A stretch of DNA of 64,000 nucleotides from Hyphomicrobium sp. (GTDB lineage Bacteria; Pseudomonadota; Alphaproteobacteria; Rhizobiales; Hyphomicrobiaceae), in NCBI GenBank assembly GCA_002928735.1, contig PERL01000002.1, forward strand, positions 248,001 to 312,000. The letters run 5' to 3'. Shown here piece after piece: positions 62,158 through 64,000 of this stretch (positions are counted from its first letter, which is position 1; each line of letters opens with the position of its first letter). The notes under the pieces were generated by a model, which ran no database searches, was not told where the DNA came from, and saw only the letters and a list, made by a program, of their open reading frames with translations. Both the position numbers and the translations under genes were made by a program.

Positions 62158-62175
62158 GTTCACGTCGGCGTGAAC
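62158..62175. promoter_or_regulatory. 18-bp palindrome upstream of the small secreted protein gene
   Basis: GTTCACG and CGTGAAC, perfect arms separated by TCGG, about 116 bases before ATG 62042. Candidate dimeric regulator site; binder unknown. Confidence 0.45.
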
Positions 62176-62263
62176 GCGGGGATTCGATCAGGCAACATTG
62201 CGCAGCGCAGGCAGCGCTTGCGCGAGCTGCCGGGTATGGCGGGCCCACGTTGCTCTCTCGCCA

Positions 62264-62863
62264 TTACCGGTAAAATAGCGGTCCGCTCTTCGTGAGTACT
62301 GGAAATTTGAAGAAGGAGGAGAGCGGAGCCGGCTCATTTGAGAGCACCGGGAGACCCAAGGCGGCGGAGAATGGTGCCGGGTTATCGGGTTGTGGCCGTC
62401 CGCCCGTTGCGTAGCTGGTCTTGATCAGCGACGGCAGACCGAAGATGAATTCGAATGGGTGCTCGCACTTTGTCAACAGCGGGAGACGGAACGCGCTGGA
62501 AAAGGGATGCTCGTCATCCCATGCATACGAAGGACTCGCGGGTTCGGGGATGCCGGACTCGATGGGGCCGTGGCGGTCGACAATCGTTGTGGCCTTGAGA
62601 CCCCCCGTGAACGGCGCATGGACCGTGACCAGGCTCGCGCCCTCGCCAACGCGGCGGGCCAAGATCGCTGCATCACTGCGTGCGATATAGGCTTTCGTCA
62701 TGCCGTCCAAAAGGCTCTCGGCGCTGGCTCCTGCGGGCGCGCCGTCTTCGCCGCGCGGGGGCGGGGTGAAGAGGTGCACATCGGCAAAGCCTCTGCGCTT
62801 CAATTCATCCCATGCTTTGCGGGCATTCTCTTCGGTGGCATAGAGTCGGCTGATTGTCTGCAT
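62264..62863 (-). CDS. unknown protein with four 16-residue repeats, beside pucC-type gene
   Basis: A 199-residue protein not recognised as any family. Residues 1-85 resemble a small stress-protein-like alpha/beta domain (Ala-Thr-Glu-Glu-Asn-Ala-Arg-Lys-Ala-Trp-Asp-Glu-Leu-Lys-Arg-Arg-Gly-Phe, Ala-Ser-Leu-Val-Thr-Val-His-Ala-Pro-Phe). After a linker come four copies of a 16-residue unit: 118-133, 134-149, 162-177 and 178-193. The common pattern is (Glu/Pro)-(His/Ala)-Pro-(Phe/Leu)-x-x-x-(Phe/Leu)-x-(Leu/Phe)-Pro-x-Leu-x-(Lys/Asn)-x, in two tandem pairs 12 residues apart. It lies 15 bases after the PucC-type gene on the same strand and is probably co-transcribed. Confidence 0.7.
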   Translation of the reverse strand: MQTISRLYATEENARKAWDELKRRGFADVHLFTPPPRGEDGAPAGASAESLLDGMTKAYIARSDAAILARRVGEGASLVTVHAPFTGGLKATTIVDRHGPIESGIPEPASPSYAWDDEHPFSSAFRLPLLTKCEHPFEFIFGLPSLIKTSYATGGRPQPDNPAPFSAALGLPVLSNEPAPLSSFFKFPVLTKSGPLFYR

Positions 62864-62878
62864 GGTGTGTCCATTCCA

Positions 62879-64000
62879 CTAGAGGGCAGGCCCGCCGGGG
62901 CTGCTCCGGTACAATGCTTGAGATGCGGTCTGGTTTCGGCCTTCGCTGCGTCCGCGAACCAGCGGATACATCGCTGCGAGGGTGATGAGAAGTAGCAGAA
63001 TCTCGATTGCATAAACGGTGTGGTAACCCGCCGCCGCGCCGAGGTCTGGCGCCCAGTGGTATCCCACATCGCGGATCAGGGCGCCCAGCGCCACCGCAAG
63101 GCCGGCAGCGGAGGCCTGGACCGCGCCCCATGTGCCCAGCGACAGTCCAACCTGCTCTTTGGGCGCAAAATTCATGGTCGCGGTCAACGTGCCGTGTCCG
63201 AACAGGCCGGCGCCGAGGCCAACCATGAGAACGCCCAGCACGAACAACCCGTTTGAATGAAAAAAGGCCGAGGCGATGACCGACGCGAAGGCCACGACGC
63301 CGAACAATGCGCCGTAGCCGGCCATGCGAAACGGGTCGGCGCCCTGGCTCAGCACGTAGGACGCGACCGCGAAGCCGATCAAACCGCCACCGGCGAGCGC
63401 GGCGGAAAGGCGCGTCGTTTCACTCACCGTCATGGCGAGCACCTGGCCGCCATAGGGCTCCAGCAGCACATCCTGCATGCTGAACGCCATGGTGCCGAGG
63501 CCGACGATCGTAAGGAGCCGCACTGCGTGTTCGCCTTTAATGTAGCTGGCCCAGGCTTCGGCGAAGCCCGGCTCGTCGGGTTCCGTTTCGGGATCGACGC
63601 CGCGCCGCCGCGCTTCCTGCTTCCAGAGTGCGATGCCGTTCAAAACGATCGTGGCAACCGCCGATCCCTGGATCACCTGCACCAGACGGCCGGGCGAGAA
63701 GTCAACCAGCAATGCGCCGTAGATCAGAGAACTTACGACCGAGCCGACGAGCAACATCACATACATGAGGCCGACAACGTTGGGCCTGTCCTCGGGCCGC
63801 GCGAGGTCGGTCGCGAGTGCCAAGCCGACCGTCTGAGTTGTGTGCACGCCAGCGCCCACGAGAAGGAACGCGAGTGCTGCGGCGGCTTGCCCGATCCATG
63901 CCGGATCATCGGCGGAGTGCCCCTTGCCGGCGAGGACTAGGAGAGCAAAGGGCATGATGGCGAGGCCGCCAAACTGCAGCATGGTGCCGCGATAGATGTA
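62879..64000 (-). CDS. PucC/LhaA-family (BCH) major facilitator, cut by window edge
   Basis: 373 codons are visible and the N-terminus is missing (the frame is open at 64000, reading Tyr-Ile-Tyr-Arg-Gly-Thr before the first Met). It is a polytopic protein with about ten visible helices. Gly-Val-His-Thr-Thr-Gln-Thr-Val-Gly-Leu-Ala-Leu-Ala-Thr-Asp-Leu, Pro-Asn-Val-Val-Gly-Leu-Met-Tyr and Met-Gln-Asp-Val-Leu-Leu-Glu-Pro-Tyr-Gly-Gly are the signatures of PucC/LhaA/Orf428 proteins, which assist assembly of light-harvesting complexes or move bacteriochlorophyll. This implies photosynthesis genes beyond the right edge. Confidence 0.85.
   Translation of the reverse strand, partial: YIYRGTMLQFGGLAIMPFALLVLAGKGHSADDPAWIGQAAAALAFLLVGAGVHTTQTVGLALATDLARPEDRPNVVGLMYVMLLVGSVVSSLIYGALLVDFSPGRLVQVIQGSAVATIVLNGIALWKQEARRRGVDPETEPDEPGFAEAWASYIKGEHAVRLLTIVGLGTMAFSMQDVLLEPYGGQVLAMTVSETTRLSAALAGGGLIGFAVASYVLSQGADPFRMAGYGALFGVVAFASVIASAFFHSNGLFVLGVLMVGLGAGLFGHGTLTATMNFAPKEQVGLSLGTWGAVQASAAGLAVALGALIRDVGYHWAPDLGAAAGYHTVYAIEILLLLITLAAMYPLVRGRSEGRNQTASQALYRSSPGGPAL

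Noticed and set aside
1-64000. CRISPR arrays, tRNA and rRNA genes, insertion sequences
   Set aside because: No regularly spaced repeats, no conserved tRNA or rRNA segments and no transposase were recognised on either strand.

Overview
The window looks like the chromosome of a high-GC alphaproteobacterium of the order Hyphomicrobiales (Rhizobiales). Several gene orders typical of that order are present: ubiG divergent from lysC-ptsP-HTH-prfA-prmC-DUF4167; bolA-J-domain protein-cobS-cobT; aroK-aroB-CNNM transporter divergent from a small membrane protein and xerD; comF-grxC-nitrilase-DUF1178; and bioB-F-D-A-Z. A PucC/LhaA-type transporter is cut by the right edge, which suggests an anoxygenic phototroph or a close relative of one. 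Genus cannot be decided from the sequence. No rRNA, tRNA, CRISPR array, insertion sequence or prophage was recognised.

Layout. 1-10 kb: a cut MgtC/SapB protein, then the minus-strand housekeeping run (lysine pathway, nitrogen PTS, translation termination), and ubiG. 10-17 kb: a LuxR-type regulator, a secreted Ntn-hydrolase, an FMN reductase, a CNNM/CBS transporter, a bactofilin and an HdeD-like protein. 17-22 kb: an 815-bp gene-poor stretch and a 1460-residue RTX/cadherin-like giant protein whose base composition is visibly less GC-rich than its neighbours. 22-31 kb: thermonuclease, a CarD regulator with a histone-H1-like tail, FdxA, an S4 protein, a SUV3-like RNA helicase, a DUF3108 protein and rpmB. 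31-40 kb: secreted phytase-like esterase, XRE regulator, BolA, J-domain protein, CobS/CobT, CNNM transporter, AroB/AroK. 40-50 kb: secreted repeat protein, XerD, prolyl aminopeptidase, a methyltransferase divergent from ComF, GrxC, nitrilase, DUF1178 and PhoX. 50-54 kb: a minus-strand envelope cluster (L,D-transpeptidase, PliI-like lysozyme inhibitor, TraB-like protein, small secreted protein). 54-59 kb: the biotin operon. 59-64 kb: caspase-like protein, metallophosphoesterase, DUF2852, a small secreted protein, and an unknown protein with four 16-residue repeats just downstream of the PucC gene.

How genes work together. BioZ-BioF-BioA-BioD-BioB give a biotin route that needs neither BioC nor BioH. 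CobS and CobT are two of the three aerobic cobaltochelatase subunits; CobN is not here. AroK and AroB belong to the shikimate pathway. The helicase and S4 protein form an RNA-handling pair, and both the helicase and the DUF4167 protein carry long Arg/Asp-rich disordered tails. The most interesting leads are the four-repeat protein beside pucC, the terminator-like hairpin in the rpmB leader, the CarD fusion with a long Ala/Lys/Pro tail, three strong palindromes (10319, 61551, 62158), and the 11-bp direct repeat upstream of the small secreted protein at 32947.
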